Source of the DNA: Psychrobacillus soli
GTDB taxonomy: Bacteria > Bacillota > Bacilli > Bacillales_A > Planococcaceae
Reading direction: 5' to 3'
NCBI RefSeq assembly: GCF_006861775.1
Contig: NZ_VDGG01000042.1
Coordinates: forward strand, 1-32,872
DNA length: 32,872 bases
In this document: positions 9,175-17,270 of the stretch, one piece after another
How the letters are laid out: each line of letters begins with the position of its first letter
Numbering within the stretch: position 1 is the first letter of the stretch
Translations under genes and position numbers: made by a program
Notes under the pieces: model-generated
What the model was told of the DNA's origin: nothing
What the model saw: only the letters and a program-made list of their open reading frames with translations
Databases searched by the model: none

Positions 9175-9291
9175 TACTTTCACCTCCTACATTGAAATGA
9201 AGGATATTAGAATTCATCCCTCCTGATATGTTATGTCATAAATAGGAATGGACTTAGACTAATGCGTTAAACATGGTGAAAATGATGGAAT

Positions 9292-9539
9292 TTAGATTGC
9301 AGAGCTAGTGGAAATAATTTGGTGAAGCTCCCCATTTAAAGCGAAAGAAACCTTTCCAGTCTTTTCGGAAACAACAAGTATAAGCGCATCGCTTTTTTCT
9401 GATAATCCAAGTGCAGCACGATGACGTGTACCAAGCTTTTTTTACCACCAGACAAAGGAAGTACATTGGACACAGTAGAAGAGGAATATAAAGGAACAAA
9501 AGTGACAAACGTGACAATTATTTGAAAGGATATGCCATG
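9292..9539 (-). pseudogene. Remnant of a diadenylate cyclase (DAC domain, CdaS-like)
   Basis: Two minus-strand frames must be joined to read homology. The upstream frame gives [12 protein letters not shown]. After a shift at an A7 run (plus-strand T7 at 9437-9443) the downstream frame gives [18 protein letters not shown] and then [20 protein letters not shown], ending at a TAA at 9292-9294. LPLS, GTRHRAA and VVSE(E/K)TG are hallmark motifs of cyclic-di-AMP synthases; GTRHRAA is the ATP-binding loop. The N-terminal part, including the DGA motif, is missing, and an in-frame TGA lies at 9540-9542. The single-domain end and short C terminus recall the sporulation-type CdaS rather than CdaA or DisA. 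It is truncated and frameshifted, so probably non-functional. Confidence 0.75.
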
Positions 9540-9598
9540 TCATTAGCCAATCTAAAAGCTCTACTTAAGGGAGAGGAGCTACCGTTTATAAGGTAATC

Positions 9599-9629
9599 AA
9601 AAAAAGCATCTATGCTGAGCCAGATGCTT
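9599..9629 (-). terminator. intrinsic terminator of the HAD gene
   Basis: On the minus strand AAGCATCT and AGATGCTT (plus positions 9622-9629 and 9604-9611) form a stem with a 10-nt loop, followed by a run of T residues (A run on plus, 9599-9605). It lies just after the stop at 9638. Confidence 0.8.
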
Positions 9630-9637
9630 CCTTTGTA

Positions 9638-10297
9638 TTAAATTATCTCCCAACTACGCTCTTTTGCGATGACCTGTAGTTTTTCCTCAGGATTTACCAC
9701 AACAGGATTTCCGACGAGTTCTAGAACAGGCAAGTCGGAAAAGCTATCTCCATATGCGTAGCTATTTTCCCAATCAATTTGTTGCCCTTCTAGTGCCTGT
9801 AATATTTTCTCCGTTTTTCGAGTTCCATTCACATGTTCAATAACAGTTTGTGTATCCACTTTATTCTCTTTATAGGAAATCTCTGTGCCGATTATTTGGT
9901 TAAAAGAAATTCCTGCTGTAACTTGATGCAAAAATTGCGTATAAGCACCAGAAACAAGCAGTATATGTATATTTTCAGCTTGATGCTTTTGAAGTCTAGC
10001 CAAAACCGCTGGATTGAAATCTTTTTGAACCGGTTTTGTTAGTTCATCAAAATAAGCGACCATTTCTTTTTCAGCTATCCCATCAAAAGCTTCTATGTAT
10101 AATTGCATCGAACGTTCTTTCATTTTGGCATCTGGATAAAGCTTTAATTTATTCGCGATATAAGGTGGAACGATGGATCTGTAAAAACGTCTATATTTTG
10201 TTTGATAAATTGGATGTTCTTTCAAATGGTTCATCAACAGCTTGAATGTTTCTTCTGCATATAGTGTTCCGTCAAAGTCAAAAATTGCAACTCTCAT
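9638..10297 (-). CDS. HAD-family hydrolase (SerB-like, subfamily IB)
   Basis: This 219-residue cytosolic phosphatase of the haloacid dehalogenase superfamily has motif I IFDFDGTLY, with nucleophile Asp7 and acid/base Asp9. Motif II is LLVSGAY near 115, a lysine lies in the RKTEK region near 160, and motif III is YGDSFSDLPVLE near 183. A helical cap at about 20-90 is typical of the phosphoserine-phosphatase-like IB group. The substrate is not evident. I prefer the ATG at 10297, which has AGGTG seven bases upstream; a GTG three codons earlier would overlap that site. It has its own terminator and stands between the DAC remnant and a coat gene, so no pathway is implied. Confidence 0.85.
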   Translation of the reverse strand: MRVAIFDFDGTLYAEETFKLLMNHLKEHPIYQTKYRRFYRSIVPPYIANKLKLYPDAKMKERSMQLYIEAFDGIAEKEMVAYFDELTKPVQKDFNPAVLARLQKHQAENIHILLVSGAYTQFLHQVTAGISFNQIIGTEISYKENKVDTQTVIEHVNGTRKTEKILQALEGQQIDWENSYAYGDSFSDLPVLELVGNPVVVNPEEKLQVIAKERSWEII

Positions 10298-10374
10298 GCC
10301 AATCACCTTTTCTTTCCATTGTATATAGTTGATATCAATTATAACGTAAATGGAAAGGGAAACAATCGATAAAA

Positions 10375-10405
10375 AACTCGTCCCTACTGCAAATAGGGAC
10401 GAGTT
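10375..10405 (-). terminator. intrinsic terminator of the coat protein gene
   Basis: AACTCGTCCCTA (10375-10386) and TAGGGACGAGTT (10394-10405) form a perfect 12-bp stem with a 7-nt loop. On the minus strand it is followed by a T run. The gene's stop at 10410 lies five bases away. Confidence 0.85.
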
Positions 10406-10409
10406 ACTA

Positions 10410-11048
10410 TTATTGTACTTGGTTATTCATCATTTGTCCTTGTACAGGAGCAAACGAATTTAACAATGCTTGCATATCTTGCTGATTTAGCTGTGGAACT
10501 TGGTAATAATGATGTTTGTTTTGATAAATAGCAAGTTCATATGCCATTTCAATACAGTTTGGGATTGAATCTGCAAGTACTCGTCTTACAACAGGATTTG
10601 TTGTTTCTAAAGCGGCAGCTGTTTTAGCCGTTGCAGCTGCTTTGGATGAACCAAGTAAGTACCCAGAAATCATTTCATCTGTAATTTCATTAGGTCCTTG
10701 TACTGGTTTCTTAGGTTGCGTCGGCTTCATTCCGTAAATAAAATCATTTCCAGTTTGCATTTTATACGTGGAAGTAGGGTGAGAAGGGTCTCCACCTGTT
10801 TTAAAACATTCTACCGTAATATTGTATTCATCCAATGCAAATGCATATTGACGATTTAGGATATTAAGTAGTTCTTGATCTTTCACATGAGGACGAAGTA
10901 TCGTTTTCAAGTTTAACCCCGAAACAACTGTAGATAAAACTTCATGAACATCAAATAATTCATGACCACCATGATTTAGTTGTTGTGGAACATTACCAGT
11001 TTGCATATTTTGATGTGTCTGACCTTGACCAAATGAGTTTTGATTCAT
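10410..11048 (-). CDS. Spore coat protein, CotF/YhcQ family
   Basis: The 212-residue protein starts with a Gln/Asn-rich stretch (residues 1-28) and continues with a helical ferritin-like region that begins near HELFDVHEVLSTVV and includes PHVKDQELLNILNRQ and ISGYLLGSSKAAATAKTAAA. It ends in a Gln/Met-rich tail. This pattern matches the CotF-domain spore coat proteins, with YhcQ of B. subtilis as the closest remembered relative in length and order. The start is set by AAGGAGG eleven bases before the ATG at 11048; an earlier in-frame ATG at 11087 has no such site and would add 13 residues. It probably locates to the spore coat or spore interior. Confidence 0.8.
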   Translation of the reverse strand: MNQNSFGQGQTHQNMQTGNVPQQLNHGGHELFDVHEVLSTVVSGLNLKTILRPHVKDQELLNILNRQYAFALDEYNITVECFKTGGDPSHPTSTYKMQTGNDFIYGMKPTQPKKPVQGPNEITDEMISGYLLGSSKAAATAKTAAALETTNPVVRRVLADSIPNCIEMAYELAIYQNKHHYYQVPQLNQQDMQALLNSFAPVQGQMMNNQVQ

Positions 11049-11143
11049 TCGAATTATTTCCTCCTTGTAGAAAATGTAATGGGACATCTTCTATAGTCTG
11101 GTCAATTCATTTGGTGATATACAAAGTCGTTTGGACAAATTAA

Positions 11144-11590
11144 TTAATTTTCGATTGCTTCGACTAATGAAGTGATGAAAGATTGTAGGAAATGATACGC
11201 TTCTTCAATCGTAAAGTTTTCACTAAATTGATCGATGTAATCTAATGGCAAATTTATTTCCCATAAGCCTTCATCTCCTGAAAAAATCAGGCTGTAGTTC
11301 ATCTTTTCTTTGTTATAACGGGCACTTAGAAACGCCTCTATTTTAGGAGCAAACTTTTTCTGGATGGAGAGTCCAAACATTGCTGTGTATACTTCAAATA
11401 CTTCGTCGTATTCTATTACCAGTCCATCTACTTTTAGTGCTTCCAAGTTTTCTGCTTGCAAATATACATATTCATTTTTCTTTTCTTTAAAATGAGATAG
11501 GGGAGTATTCAAAAACTCCAAAGAATCTTTAGATACTAGTTCTTCCGTTTCTTTATCATATCTTTCACATAATACATTTTGTTTACTCAT
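11144..11590 (-). CDS. Conserved-type hypothetical protein, coupled to ypsA
   Basis: I do not recognise this 148-residue protein. It is acidic and soluble, with no signal peptide or membrane segment. A central stretch around FGLSIQKKFAPKIEAFLSARYN and a C-terminal helix, EEAYHFLQSFITSLVEAIEN, look like a compact alpha/beta fold. Its ATG overlaps the ypsA stop as ATGA (11587-11590), so the two are translationally coupled and probably expressed together. That arrangement suggests a link to the YpsA function, but nothing in the sequence shows what it does. Confidence 0.75.
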   Translation of the reverse strand: MSKQNVLCERYDKETEELVSKDSLEFLNTPLSHFKEKKNEYVYLQAENLEALKVDGLVIEYDEVFEVYTAMFGLSIQKKFAPKIEAFLSARYNKEKMNYSLIFSGDEGLWEINLPLDYIDQFSENFTIEEAYHFLQSFITSLVEAIEN

Positions 11591-12153
11591 ATAAAATCAT
11601 TCCTCGTTTCTTCTGCAATTTCTTCCGCGATCGTTTGAAGGTCATAAGCATCTATCGTAAAAAGGGTATAATTTTCCTTCTCCATGTATGCTTCCGCTAA
11701 TTTTTTCATAAACTTTGGAGAGCCTTCGTTTTCTTCGTCGTAAACAATAAGTATACCATCCGAATTACGAAGTAAAAATTTATTTTTTTCGATGAATTGC
11801 CAAGGTGCTTCGTACGGTTTTTTCGTTAAGCTTGTTTCATAATCTGCTTGAAACAATAAGGTTCTATATTTTTCTTGTTTCAGCTCATTCCAATTCTTTT
11901 CTTGCTCTAAAAAAGGAGTGATAATGGCGTACTTTAATGAAGGGAATTCATCTTTCAATTCGAGTACAATCTCAGCTGCCCAAGTTTCGACACCTTGCTG
12001 TCCACTTAGTATGACCCATTCTAATCCTTCATCGATTAAAAGCAGTAGTCGGTTTTTAATCGCTTGTTTAATGATTGGGATACCTGGATGTGAATCGTTA
12101 AAGATCCCTAATTCATGTGCTTTATACCCTGTTACAACTAATCGTTTAACCAT
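11587..12153 (-). CDS. ypsA: YpsA, SLOG-superfamily protein (DUF1273)
   Basis: The 188-residue protein resembles B. subtilis YpsA along its length: VVTGYKAHELGIF at the N terminus, AIKNRLLLLIDEGLEWVILSGQQGVETWAAE at 32-62 (quoted only as its two halves AIKNRLLLL and GLEWVILSGQQGVETWAAE), ITPFLEQEKNWNE near 78 and a C-terminal SDGILIVYDEENEGSPK. The SGQxGVExWAAE region is the expected nucleotide-ligand loop of this Rossmann-like SLOG family. In Firmicutes, YpsA has been connected with cell division and oxidative stress; here that is only inference. AGAAGGT precedes the ATG. It is first in a two-gene unit with the coupled unknown gene downstream, and diverges from the DUF2642 gene. Confidence 0.88.
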   Translation of the reverse strand: MVKRLVVTGYKAHELGIFNDSHPGIPIIKQAIKNRLLLLIDEGLEWVILSGQQGVETWAAEIVLELKDEFPSLKYAIITPFLEQEKNWNELKQEKYRTLLFQADYETSLTKKPYEAPWQFIEKNKFLLRNSDGILIVYDEENEGSPKFMKKLAEAYMEKENYTLFTIDAYDLQTIAEEIAEETRNDFI

Positions 12154-12257
12154 GTAAATTACCTTCTTTGTATAACATCTCTCTTTATCTTACCACTTTA
12201 TTGTCACCTTATAAAACTTCTTCTCATACAATACAACGATTGAAGTGAAAGGATGGG

Positions 12258-12494
12258 ATGCAAGTGAACACAAATCCACAATCATCTGTTGAATTTGTAA
12301 GTAGTTTTGAGCCGTATTTATATCATCTACTTCAAACGTTAAGCGGAAAACGAGTTGCTGTACAAACGTCGACTAATAATACTATCCAAGGAAATTTAAC
12401 AATGGTCGCACCAGATCATATTGTCGTTGAAGTTAGTGGCAGTCCTTTTTATATAAGAAATCAAGAAATTGTATGGGTCACACTATCAAGATAG
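12258..12494 (+). CDS. YuzF-like protein (DUF2642)
   Basis: This 78-residue protein has a conserved pattern: FEPYLYHLLQTLSGKRVAVQT, then TIQGNLTMVAPDHIVVE and FYIRNQEIVWV (each quoted separately). It reads as a small beta-barrel of the DUF2642/YuzF type that is common, and often sporulation-linked, in Bacillales. The ATG at 12258 has AAGGA a few bases upstream; a GTG two codons later is a possible alternative start. The manganese catalase gene starts 18 bp after its stop, so the two form a likely operon. In sporulating bacilli such a pair would suit a spore-surface or late-sporulation role, which is inference. Confidence 0.75.
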   Translation: MQVNTNPQSSVEFVSSFEPYLYHLLQTLSGKRVAVQTSTNNTIQGNLTMVAPDHIVVEVSGSPFYIRNQEIVWVTLSR

Positions 12495-12512
12495 GAAAAG
12501 GAGTATGATGCA

Positions 12513-13406
12513 TTGTTCAATCGGGTGAACAAATTATTAATTGAACTCCCAAACTTAGAGTATGGTGATGCAAATGCCGCCGCAGCTGTACAAGAATTAC
12601 TAGGTGGAAAGTTTGGCGAAATGTCTACTTTGAATAATTATATGTATCAATCATTTAACTTCAGAGAAAAGACGAAACTCAAGCCTTTTTACGATCTAGT
12701 AGCGAGTATAACAGCTGAGGAATTTGGACACGTGGAGCTTGTTTCTAATACGATAAACTTATTACAAAAAGGTACGACATTTAATGGCGATCCAGATGTT
12801 ACACCACTTCAAAGTGCAAAGGATAAAAGAAACACTTATCACTTTATAGCGAATGCGCAAACCTCTCTAGCAGGCGATTCCATGGGGAGCCCATGGAGAG
12901 GGGACTATGTTTTTTCAAGCGGCAATCTAGTACTTGATTTACTTCATAACTTTTTCTTAGAATGTGGTGCAAGAACGCATAAAATGCGCGTATATGAAAT
13001 GACGGACCATCCTACTGCAAGAGAAATGATTGGTTACTTGCTCGTTCGCGGAGGCACCCATATTTTGGCATATGCAAAAGCAATGGAGATAGCTACTGGA
13101 GTAGATGTAACTAAAATGCTTCCAATTCCAAATTTAGACAACAGAGCTTTTGATCAAGCGAAAAAATACGAGGACCTTGGTTATGGAAATGTATTATTTA
13201 CGTGGAATAACGTAGGAGACTATGCAGATATAAAGCAAATTTGGAAAGGAACGAACCCAGCAAGTGGCGCACAGCTAATTGTAAAAGAAGGTAGTCCACA
13301 AGGGTATGATATACCAGATTTAGATTCTCTTCCAGAAGAGTTCGCTCCTGGAATTGGACCGGAAGAGTATAAAGCAATTGCTAAAAGGCTTATGGAAAAT
13401 ATGTAA
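12513..13406 (+). CDS. Manganese (non-haem) catalase
   Basis: The 297-residue ferritin-like catalase breaks down hydrogen peroxide at a dimanganese centre. The ligands line up with known manganese catalases: Glu36 (GGKFGE), Glu70 and His73 (EEFGHVE), Glu150 (FFLECGAR) and His183 (RGGTHI). The DSMGSPWRGDYV and SSGNLVLDL segments are also typical. The RGGTH form resembles the Thermus type rather than the RETQH form of Lactobacillus. The start is a TTG with AAGGAG nine bases upstream; nearby ATGs are out of frame. The coat-associated relative CotJC is much shorter, so this is the full-length enzyme. It is co-transcribed with the DUF2642 gene and ends at a strong terminator. Confidence 0.92.
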   Translation: MFNRVNKLLIELPNLEYGDANAAAAVQELLGGKFGEMSTLNNYMYQSFNFREKTKLKPFYDLVASITAEEFGHVELVSNTINLLQKGTTFNGDPDVTPLQSAKDKRNTYHFIANAQTSLAGDSMGSPWRGDYVFSSGNLVLDLLHNFFLECGARTHKMRVYEMTDHPTAREMIGYLLVRGGTHILAYAKAMEIATGVDVTKMLPIPNLDNRAFDQAKKYEDLGYGNVLFTWNNVGDYADIKQIWKGTNPASGAQLIVKEGSPQGYDIPDLDSLPEEFAPGIGPEEYKAIAKRLMENM

Positions 13407-13410
13407 AAAA

Positions 13411-13434
13411 GACCGATTGCATGTGCAATCGGTC
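13411..13434. terminator. bidirectional terminator
   Basis: GACCGATTGCA (13411-13421) pairs with TGCAATCGGTC (13424-13434), flanked by AAAAAA on the left and AATTTTTT on the right. It can therefore end the catalase operon on the plus strand and the long met operon on the minus strand. The stop codon of the CoA-transferase gene lies at its right arm. Confidence 0.88.
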
Positions 13435-14626
13435 AATTTTTTAGTACACTATTTGCTAAAAAAGTATCTATCTCATCAGCAGAATAGCCAAGTTCCACTA
13501 GTACCTCTTTATTATGCTGTCCAAGAAGAGGGGCAGGGCTTTTAATTTGTCCTGGTGTTTCTGAAAATTTAGCAGGGAAGCCAAGTGTTTTCATCGCACC
13601 GGCTACTGGGTGTTCGTATTCTAAAATCATTTCTCTTGAAAGAATATGTTCGTCTGCAAGTGTTTGATCATACGAATAAATTGGTCCAGAAGGGATACCA
13701 TTTTTGTCTAGTAGGTCAAGCCAGTATGCGGAATCCTGTTCTTTCAACACATTTTCCATCTCTATTTCTAATTCATCCACATGGTGTGCGCGAATACTAT
13801 TCGTTAAAAATCGCTCATCTTCAATCCATTCAGGTTTATGTACAACAGATAAACAAAAATTTTCCCAAAGTTTTTGGTTCGCTGCGCCAATAAGGATGAA
13901 ACCATCTTTTGTTTTATAACCTTGATAAGGAGCAGAAACACGATGAGCAGTTCCGTTTCTACGCGGTACTTCACCTTTTCCGAAATATGCTGCTGCTTCC
14001 CAAACTGTCCAAGCAAGACCAGAATCGACTAGTGAGACATCGATATATTGTCCAGTACCAGTTTTCAAACGGTGAATATAAGCTGCTAAAATAGATTGAA
14101 TAGCTGTTTGTGCAGCCGCAATATCATGAATGGCAATACCTACTTTTACAGGTTTTCCTTCTCGTTCTCCTGTCATATCGATTAGACCGGAAAGACCTTG
14201 TGCCATAATATCAAATCCACCCTTATTTGTGTAAGGACCTGATTGACCATAACCAGAGATCGAACAATAAATAATACTAGGATTAATCGATTTTAACGTA
14301 TCATAATCAATACCAAGTTTTTTCGTAACACCTGGACGATAGTTTTCGATAAATACATCCGCGTCTTTTATTAATTTATATAATACCTGTACACCTTCAT
14401 CTGTTTTTAAATTTAGGCAAACCCCGCGTTTATTGCGATTCACCATCATATACATATAGCTTTCTTCATTTATATAAGGTCCCATTAATCTAGTATCATC
14501 ACCAGATGGGAACTTTTCTACTTTGACAACATCAGCTCCCATATCTCCAAGTACCATCGTGCAGTATGGTCCAGCTAACACTTGAGATAAATCGACTACT
14601 TTCAACCCTTTTAATGCTTGTTCCAT
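13433..14626 (-). CDS. Family III (CaiB/BaiF) acyl-CoA transferase
   Basis: The 397-residue protein belongs to the formyl-CoA/carnitine CoA-transferase family, which moves CoA between carboxylic acids. N-terminal LKGLKVVDLSQVLAGPYCT, GADVVKVE, NRNKRG and FIENYRPG motifs are present. Asp168 (VGIAIHDIA) lies where the family has its catalytic aspartate (Asp169 in Oxalobacter Frc). AAPYQGYK-like and NGIPSGPI elements follow. The ribosome binding site is AAAGGTGGTAA before the ATG. It is the last gene of the SAM-riboswitch operon, 26 bp after the oxidase gene, and ends at the bidirectional terminator. The acid substrate is unknown; context points to a methionine-related or 2-hydroxy acid. Confidence 0.88.
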   Translation of the reverse strand: MEQALKGLKVVDLSQVLAGPYCTMVLGDMGADVVKVEKFPSGDDTRLMGPYINEESYMYMMVNRNKRGVCLNLKTDEGVQVLYKLIKDADVFIENYRPGVTKKLGIDYDTLKSINPSIIYCSISGYGQSGPYTNKGGFDIMAQGLSGLIDMTGEREGKPVKVGIAIHDIAAAQTAIQSILAAYIHRLKTGTGQYIDVSLVDSGLAWTVWEAAAYFGKGEVPRRNGTAHRVSAPYQGYKTKDGFILIGAANQKLWENFCLSVVHKPEWIEDERFLTNSIRAHHVDELEIEMENVLKEQDSAYWLDLLDKNGIPSGPIYSYDQTLADEHILSREMILEYEHPVAGAMKTLGFPAKFSETPGQIKSPAPLLGQHNKEVLVELGYSADEIDTFLANSVLKN

Positions 14627-14652
14627 TTCGAGTTACCACCTTTAATAATCTA

Positions 14653-15795
14653 TTAGCTTTTCACAATTTTTAACTTGTGAAGTTCATTTAAGTTACGCAC
14701 TCCACTTAAAGAAATGGAAACCTTTGTCTCTTGAAGGAAATTTTCTAATACTCTTTCCACTCCAGCTTGTCCACCAGAAGCTAACCCCCATAAAAATGGG
14801 CGACCTATACATACGGCAGTTGCACCTAGTGCTAAAGCTTTAACAGCATCTGAGCCACGACGAATACCACTATCAAACAATACTGGAATTCTACCGGCTA
14901 CTGCATCGACGATTGTAGGAAGTGCATCGATACTCGCAATAACACCATCTAATTGACGGCCACCATGATTGGATACAATAATCCCATCAATTCCTTTTTC
15001 AAATGCCAATTTCGCATCATCTGGATGAAGAATTCCTTTTATTAGAATCGGAAGTGACGTTCTTTCTTTTAGTTCAGCAATATTGTCCCAATTTAAGGAA
15101 GGGTGATAAATGTTTTCAATTATACTATTAATAATCGTGTCTTCATCATAGTCTGGAAGTGAAGCCATAAACACAGGATCGGATGCATAGTTTCCTTTTG
15201 CAAATCCTCTTTTAAGGGGAGAGAATTGGTTACGAATATCCTCTTCACGCCAGCCGAGCATTACTGTGTCAACTGTTAGCACAATTGCTTCATAACCAGC
15301 TTCCTCTGCTCTTTTTACCATGCTAAATGAGATTTCTTTATTTTGTGACCAATATAATTGATACCATTTCGAGCTTCCTTCTGTCACCGCAGCAATTTCC
15401 TCTATAGCATAGCTGGAAACTGTACTTTGTATATATGGAAACTCATATTTTGCCGCTGCTTTTGCGACAGCAATTTCGCCGTCCACATGTGCAATTTTGT
15501 TTACCCCAACTGGAGCGATGAAAAGAGGGTGGGGGTATGTACGACCAAAAATCGTCACTTCCGTATTTAAAACAGATACATCTGTCAAAAATCTTGGAAC
15601 GATAGAGTATTTAGCAAATGATTCTGTATTTTTACGATACGTTTCTTCTCCACCAGCAGATGACCGGATGTAACCAAAAGGACCGGCTGCTAATTTTTGT
15701 TTTGCAGCTTGTTCTAATTCGTTGAAGTTAATCGGAAAATTTTCAGTTGAACTAATAGTATCTAATAATAAATCATTATTTTTTATATTTGTCAT
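14653..15795 (-). CDS. FMN-dependent 2-hydroxy-acid oxidase (lactate/glycolate oxidase family)
   Basis: This 380-residue flavoprotein would oxidise an L-2-hydroxy acid to the 2-keto acid. Active-site residues of the family are all visible: Tyr42 (GYIRSSAGG), Tyr148 (WYQLYW), Asp176 (LTVDT), Arg183 (LGWREEDIRN), Lys253 (PILIKGI), and His277 with Arg280 (SNHGGRQLDG). The LGWRxxDI form recalls lactate 2-monooxygenases rather than LGRR of glycolate oxidase, so the outcome with oxygen is uncertain. I prefer the ATG at 15795, eight bases after AAGGAG; a GTG at 15804 lies inside that site. It is the fifth gene of the SAM-controlled operon, 12 bp after the crotonase. A plausible substrate is 2-hydroxy-4-methylthiobutyrate, giving the keto acid used by MtnE. 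Confidence 0.87.
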   Translation of the reverse strand: MTNIKNNDLLLDTISSTENFPINFNELEQAAKQKLAAGPFGYIRSSAGGEETYRKNTESFAKYSIVPRFLTDVSVLNTEVTIFGRTYPHPLFIAPVGVNKIAHVDGEIAVAKAAAKYEFPYIQSTVSSYAIEEIAAVTEGSSKWYQLYWSQNKEISFSMVKRAEEAGYEAIVLTVDTVMLGWREEDIRNQFSPLKRGFAKGNYASDPVFMASLPDYDEDTIINSIIENIYHPSLNWDNIAELKERTSLPILIKGILHPDDAKLAFEKGIDGIIVSNHGGRQLDGVIASIDALPTIVDAVAGRIPVLFDSGIRRGSDAVKALALGATAVCIGRPFLWGLASGGQAGVERVLENFLQETKVSISLSGVRNLNELHKLKIVKS

Positions 15796-15807
15796 TTTTT
15801 CCACTCC

Positions 15808-16584
15808 TTACGAAAAGTTAGGTTTTCTTTTTTCTAAAAATGCTGCAATTCCTTCTTTATAATCATCCGAACTAAATGAATCTAAAATGAGTTGTTCGAT
15901 TTCTTTCGTTTCTGCATTTTCTCCATCGATAATCGATTGGATTACTTGTTTAATCCCATTGTTTGCAACGGAAGATTTGCGAATAATGTGACCGGCAAAT
16001 TCTAAACATTTTACTTCAATTTCTTCCATTGAATAAACGTAATCGATTAAGCCAATTTCTTTTCCTTCTTCCGCACGAATCAATTTAGCCGTATATAATA
16101 ATTCTTTCGCTTTCGATGGTCCGATTAAGTTAACTAACCGTTTAGTGCTCGTTAAATTGTAAATAATCCCGATATTAGCAGCAGTAATGCCGAGTTTACT
16201 TCCGGTTGTAGCAAAACGGAAATCACAAGAGTTTGCTAATTCTAAGCCCCCACCAATTGCTAGTGTTTTAATAAGGGCGATTGTAGGCTTTGGAAAACGA
16301 TACAATTTTTCGATAGACTCAAGTGTAGCATCATTATAATCTTTTGCCTTTTGAGCAGAAAAACGATTTTCTAGAAACTCCGAAATATCAGCGCCGGATG
16401 AAAATGCTGTTTCATCTACTCCTTTCAAAATCAGTACTTTAATTTGCTGATCCGATTCCAAGTCTTCTAGTAATTCGCCTAATTGTTTAAACATAGCAAG
16501 AGAAAAAGAATTTTTCTTTTCTGCACGATTAAAAATAAGTGTAGCGATAGCACCATTTTTTTCTACATATAAATTATTCGACAT
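15808..16584 (-). CDS. Crotonase-superfamily protein (enoyl-CoA hydratase/isomerase), atypical active site
   Basis: The 258-residue protein has the crotonase fold: N-terminal IATLIFNRAEKKNSF, oxyanion-hole segments FSSGADISEF (61-70) and TLAIGGGLELANSCDFR (107-123), and the C-terminal EGIAAFLEKRKPNF. Glu115 matches catalytic Glu144 of rat enoyl-CoA hydratase, but the second glutamate (Glu164, in QPE) is Ala135 here (GITAANIG). Many crotonase-fold isomerases, hydrolases and other non-hydratases have one or neither of these acids, so simple hydratase activity is doubtful. GGTGGAGG precedes the ATG. It follows metI by 14 bp and its stop TAA overlaps the next ribosome binding site, so it is firmly in the SAM-riboswitch operon. 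The substrate is unknown. Confidence 0.87.
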   Translation of the reverse strand: MSNNLYVEKNGAIATLIFNRAEKKNSFSLAMFKQLGELLEDLESDQQIKVLILKGVDETAFSSGADISEFLENRFSAQKAKDYNDATLESIEKLYRFPKPTIALIKTLAIGGGLELANSCDFRFATTGSKLGITAANIGIIYNLTSTKRLVNLIGPSKAKELLYTAKLIRAEEGKEIGLIDYVYSMEEIEVKCLEFAGHIIRKSSVANNGIKQVIQSIIDGENAETKEIEQLILDSFSSDDYKEGIAAFLEKRKPNFS

Positions 16585-16598
16585 TTGAAAACCTCCAC

Positions 16599-17270
16599 CT
16601 AATCTTTTTTCAGTCTTGCAGCCAGTCTATTTCCAATAGACTGGATACTTTGAACAAGGACAATTAAAATGAAGACAGTAGCATACATAACATCCACTTC
16701 ATAACGCAAATGTCCGAAACGATAAGCTAAATCCCCAAGACCACCAGCACCTACCATACCAGCCATCGCAGTTGCTCCTATTAAGCTAACGGTTGAAATC
16801 GTTAATCCTAAAATAATGGAAGGGCGAGCTTCACGAAGGAGCACATGCCAAATAATTGATCTTGTTTTAATACCCATTGCGGTGTAAGCTTCGACAACGC
16901 CATTTTCAACTTCAAGTAATGCGGACTCCATCAGACGCGCAATATACGGTGCCGTATAAATAACAAGAGGGACGATTACTCCTTTTACACCGATAGTTGT
17001 TCCAACGATGTATTTTGTAAAAGGGAGAATGAAAAATAGCAAAATGATAAATGGAATAGAACGAAGTATATTAATTACTAAGTTGCTAAGTTGATATAAA
17101 ATCTTATTTTGTAAAGCCTGACCCGGTCTCGTTAATACGATTAATATTCCGAGCGGTATTCCAATAAGCACGGAGAAAAACAAAGAAATTCCAACCATTT
17201 GAAACGTTTCAATGACTGATTTGCCGATAATCGGTAGCCATTGATCTGTAAAAGTCTCTAATCTATTCAT
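16599..17270 (-). CDS. metI: Methionine ABC transporter permease MetI
   Basis: The 223-residue integral membrane protein has about five hydrophobic segments and the EAA-type loop VVEAYTAMGIKTRSIIWHVLLREARP (residues about 123-149; only the ends VVEAYTAMG and LLREARP matter), which couples to the ATPase. The C-terminal GATAMAGMVGAGGLGDLAYRFG is the MetI hallmark, quoted here as GATAMAGMVGAGGLG. It forms the membrane channel for methionine import with MetN and MetQ. Its ATG overlaps the metN stop as ATGA (17267-17270), so the two are translationally coupled. In B. subtilis the same protein is called MetP. Confidence 0.95.
   Translation of the reverse strand: MNRLETFTDQWLPIIGKSVIETFQMVGISLFFSVLIGIPLGILIVLTRPGQALQNKILYQLSNLVINILRSIPFIILLFFILPFTKYIVGTTIGVKGVIVPLVIYTAPYIARLMESALLEVENGVVEAYTAMGIKTRSIIWHVLLREARPSIILGLTISTVSLIGATAMAGMVGAGGLGDLAYRFGHLRYEVDVMYATVFILIVLVQSIQSIGNRLAARLKKD

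Noticed and set aside
9305-9517. Minus-strand 70-codon frame
   Set aside because: It is a frame of the diadenylate cyclase remnant; the recognisable motifs lie partly in another frame, so it is not a gene in its own right.
10329-10338. Palindrome TTGATATCAA upstream of the HAD gene
   Set aside because: Too short and A/T-rich to claim as an operator without other copies.
13585-14094. Several frames antisense to the CoA-transferase gene
   Set aside because: They are shadows of a well-supported gene on the minus strand and show no family features.
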